Assembly (NCBI GenBank): GCA_950295325.1 | Contig: OX485805.1 | Location: 19,147,501 to 19,207,500, forward strand | Reading direction: 5' to 3' | Source: Polytrichum commune | Lineage: Eukaryota; Streptophyta; Polytrichopsida; Polytrichales; Polytrichaceae | Length of the DNA: 60,000 bases | Shown here: positions 57,590 to 60,000 of the stretch, piece by piece | How the letters are laid out: the number at the start of each line of letters is the position of its first letter | How positions within the stretch are numbered: the first letter of the stretch is position 1 | Position numbers and translations under genes: made by a program | The notes under the pieces: model-generated | What the model saw: the letters and a program-made list of their open reading frames with translations, nothing else | What the model was told of the DNA's origin: nothing | Database searches by the model: none

Positions 57590-58700
57590 TTAGTGGTAAT
57601 GATGCGTCAAGGCTTGTAGTTGAGAGAAAATACGAAAAGACACGTGTTATGATGAGATTGGAGCATGTCCTCAAATAATAGACACCATTTCAAATCAAAA
57701 ACTTATAGGTACCAATTGAAAGGGCCTATGTGATCACTTAAAGAAAAAGAGAATTGTCGTTTCGGGCTCTTGCAACTCTTATATACCTCTCAATCAACTA
57801 GAAGATTTGGAACTTGAAATGCGAATCTGAATCATCCTTATGTTCGCTTGTATTGATCGGCGCCTGGATTGAGGAGTTGATCACATTGGCCACTTCGGGC
57901 ACCATCTGTGAGCAACTCTGGTTGTAATAATGTGAAAAATGTTGGGCCAACATCTACGTCACAACATAATGCTCAGCAATTTCAGGGCTAGAACCGGACA
58001 AAAAAATTGGTGTGATAGGGACCTGAGTGGTATGTGTCGAGGCTTCTAGCTGAGTACAAACACCACAAAAGAGCCGAAAAGACACGATATATGATGAAAT
58101 TGAGATTTGTGCTAAAAATTAGACACCATTGAAAGTCCAGGATTTACATCAATCGAGAGGGCCTAAGAGCATCCCCACCAGATCGGGTACACGCCAAATA
58201 GAGTATATAATATTTTATACCTTTGGGGAGCCCTCCATCTTGGGCGAGCAGCTCATCTTGAGTCAAAGCCCACCAAAGCCTAGGCATACCCCCGGTATAA
58301 ATAGGAAGCAATCAATAAGACAACGACACCTATTATCTAACATGGGATAAAGTAGGATATCGGAGTATCTGATATTAAAGTAATCTCTTGGCGGGCCGGA
58401 GGAGGGCTGTTATATGAACCATTTATGGCGGGGGAGAGTCTTTAATATACCCGGGCCGGTTCTAAATTATGGGGGACCAGACATTGGTGGGGCTCAATTT
58501 ATGCCGGTACCGCCACCTAAGAACCCGGGATGCCCCATTTTTGGCGTTGGCATGCCCCATGCCCAGTCTGGTGGGGACGCTCTAAGTGATCACTTAAATA
58601 TAAATATAAATATATATATATATTCACTTTGAGTCTTTACAACTTTCACCTTTCAACTAGAGTTTTGGGATTTGACATGACAATCCACATAATTCGCAAT
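57590..58700 (+). repeat. Two further copies of the 300-bp dispersed repeat
   Basis: The copies at 57590-57790 and 58015-58700 share GAAAAGACACG, GATGAGATTG or GATGAAATTGAG, TAGACACCATT, and a phrase ending GGGCCTA(T/A)GTGATCACTTAAA. The second copy is split by the 416-bp element at 58167-58582. Confidence 0.65.
58167..58582. mobile_element. Harbinger-type element, GAGCATCCCCACCAG ends (416 bp)
   Basis: The left end GAGCATCCCCACCAGATC and right end TGGTGGGGACGCTC are inverted repeats, flanked by TAA at 58164-58166 and 58583-58585. The surrounding sequence is a dispersed repeat whose uninterrupted relative lies at about 57718-57745, so an empty site is visible. No transposase. Confidence 0.88.
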
Positions 58701-58956
58701 TAATGAGACAATTCCCAAGTCAACCCAACAACCAAAGTTGTCAATGGAATTCAAGGAAGTGTATAGAGAAGAGCCACCTGCTGGTCGTTTATGACTTTTT
58801 CAATAATAATGACAGTTATAAAATATGAGAATCATGGGGAGGTTGCTAATTATAAGTTATGCATTCTGCAAGACGATCATTTATTTCACAACTGCACTTA
58901 TGAATATGATGTAAGACTAATTGTTGGTGTTTATCAATCGCAAATCTTAAATGAGT

Positions 58957-59155
58957 ACACTAAATAGTGTAGTTTATGTCACAGTGGTACACTATTATAA
59001 TGACATTTCTCATGGATAAGTTTACAAATTTTGTCACCCTAACTCACTTTTAGTTCATCCACTCTTGGTATATTCTGTAATGAAATATTGTCATGGATGA
59101 TTGAAATTTGGATGGAAAACCACTAAGTAAGTGACAATAACTACAACATAGCTTA
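58957..59155 (+). mobile_element. TA-type inverted-repeat element, copy 4, right end truncated
   Basis: It starts TACACTAAATAGTGTAG and continues with the family interior (AATGAAATATTGTCATGGAT, then CACTAAGTAAGTGACAATAA). The match fades near 59155, before any right terminal repeat. Confidence 0.6.
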
Positions 59156-59311
59156 ATGGTTATGAATAACAACCTTGCCTTAGATCATTTCTATGTGTTA
59201 CATATCAAAATAATGGTTGGTCATATGCTTTTCGGAGACATGACGCTACGCATAGTTCATGACCTTGAGAGACTTGGGTTGGTCGAAAAAATATCGTATT
59301 ACACTTTCTTC

Positions 59312-59440
59312 AGGGTTTACTTCGGGGTCCAAGACCAAAGAAACACGAAAATGAAGCAATCGTATTGGTTGATAGTAAAATTTGGACCCAAGGATTTTAA
59401 CTAGGAGGATGACTTTAAAGTATAAGAAAATGAAGTGATT
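59312..59440 (+). repeat. Left-end fragment of the GTTTACA/CCAAGACC family
   Basis: It begins GGGTTTACTTCGGGGTCCAA, then GACCAAAGAAACACGAAAAT, and continues with GTAAAATTTGGACCCAAGGA, like the copies at 52.04 and 39.1 kb. No matching right end was found downstream. Confidence 0.5.
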
Positions 59441-60000
59441 GTTGAAGATTATGAATCAATTTGCACTATGGTCTCCAAACACATGGTGGGTTAATGGTCG
59501 TTTGGTCATTTTGAATCAATAAGTACATAATATGCAAGATTTTAGGGTGTTGGTTTTTGCACCTTCTACTTTATTAAAAACTCACCTTATTTTGATGTTC
59601 ATCATGGACCATGTAAGATAGATGTGCCTAAATCAATCACGTATCTTAGCTAGACACATGTACTTGAGTTGTATATATTATGAACGTCGTTAGTTGTGGT
59701 TTCAACAATGCACCAAAAATGACATATGTTTACAAGAGATTGAACATTGCGCTCAAAATATGATAACCCATTCCAAACTCAAAATTGTAGGTTGATAGCT
59801 GGTCTAGCACAAAGATTTCACCTTAGCATTTGTCACATCTTGTGACGGTGATGTGACGTTGGACCCAAAAACGTGATGTTGGGGAAGGAGGGGGGGGGGT
59901 GTTTGCCTTGGGGTATAATGTTGATTGCTTTAAAGTAGTTGCCCTAGTGTGTTGACTGCTCATGAGCAGTTGCTATGTCGACTACTTGTACCCCATGGAC

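Noticed and set aside
1-60000. LTR retrotransposon, viral insertion, toxin or defence-system genes
   Set aside because: No long direct terminal repeats, reverse transcriptase, integrase, capsid or toxin motifs were seen in any frame I examined.

Overview
The window looks like nuclear DNA of a land plant (or close streptophyte) with a moderately large, repeat-rich genome. Four protein genes are clearly recognisable. All are split by GT-AG introns (one probably GC-AG), and their protein sequences match plant families best: a full-length ubiquitin-activating enzyme E1 starting MLPKKR, a BSD-domain protein, a DEAD-box RNA helicase starting MPYVPPHLR and ending ADDAWED, and a small one-helix protein resembling plant mitochondrial complex I subunit NDUFA3/B9. 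I cannot place the species. Tc1-type and pogo/Tigger-type transposase relics, unusual for flowering plants, hint at a non-angiosperm.

Layout. 1-14.2 kb is repeat-derived DNA: a decayed Tigger-like transposase (about 4.2-5.2 kb), a 64-bp tandem array (8.2-8.75 kb), a Harbinger-type element that has grown a 91-bp tandem array (10.35-11.24 kb), and a second Harbinger-type element (11.55-12.06 kb). 14.9-18.9 kb holds the BSD gene on the minus strand in six exons, with a duplicated 330-350 bp segment in its upstream flank (19.7-20.4 kb). 20.7-27.3 kb is again dispersed repeats, including an inverted second copy of the 11.5 kb element. 27.9-34.4 kb holds the complete E1 gene on the minus strand in eight exons; its first intron carries a decayed duplicate of the end of exon 1. 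34.8-36.7 kb is an array of roughly 300-bp degenerate repeats interrupted by a TA-flanked inverted-repeat element. 39.85-42.22 kb holds the small NDUFA3-like gene on the plus strand in two exons, with a threefold repeat in its intron. 46.69-49.86 kb holds the helicase on the plus strand in two exons. 52-60 kb is nested small DNA transposons, a Tc1 transposase relic, a perfect hairpin and dispersed repeats.

The four genes are housekeeping in character (ubiquitin activation, RNA unwinding, mitochondrial respiration, and a BSD protein of unknown role) and do not form a pathway or cluster. AAACCCTA-like telo-box motifs lie just upstream of the two plus-strand genes, and the AACCCTA core lies upstream of the other two. 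I saw no tRNA, rRNA, CRISPR array, viral gene or biosynthetic cluster. No wholly new biological system is evident. The most unusual material is the transposon biology: at least five families of short inverted-repeat elements with readable target-site duplications, one visible empty site, and one element apparently turning into a satellite.
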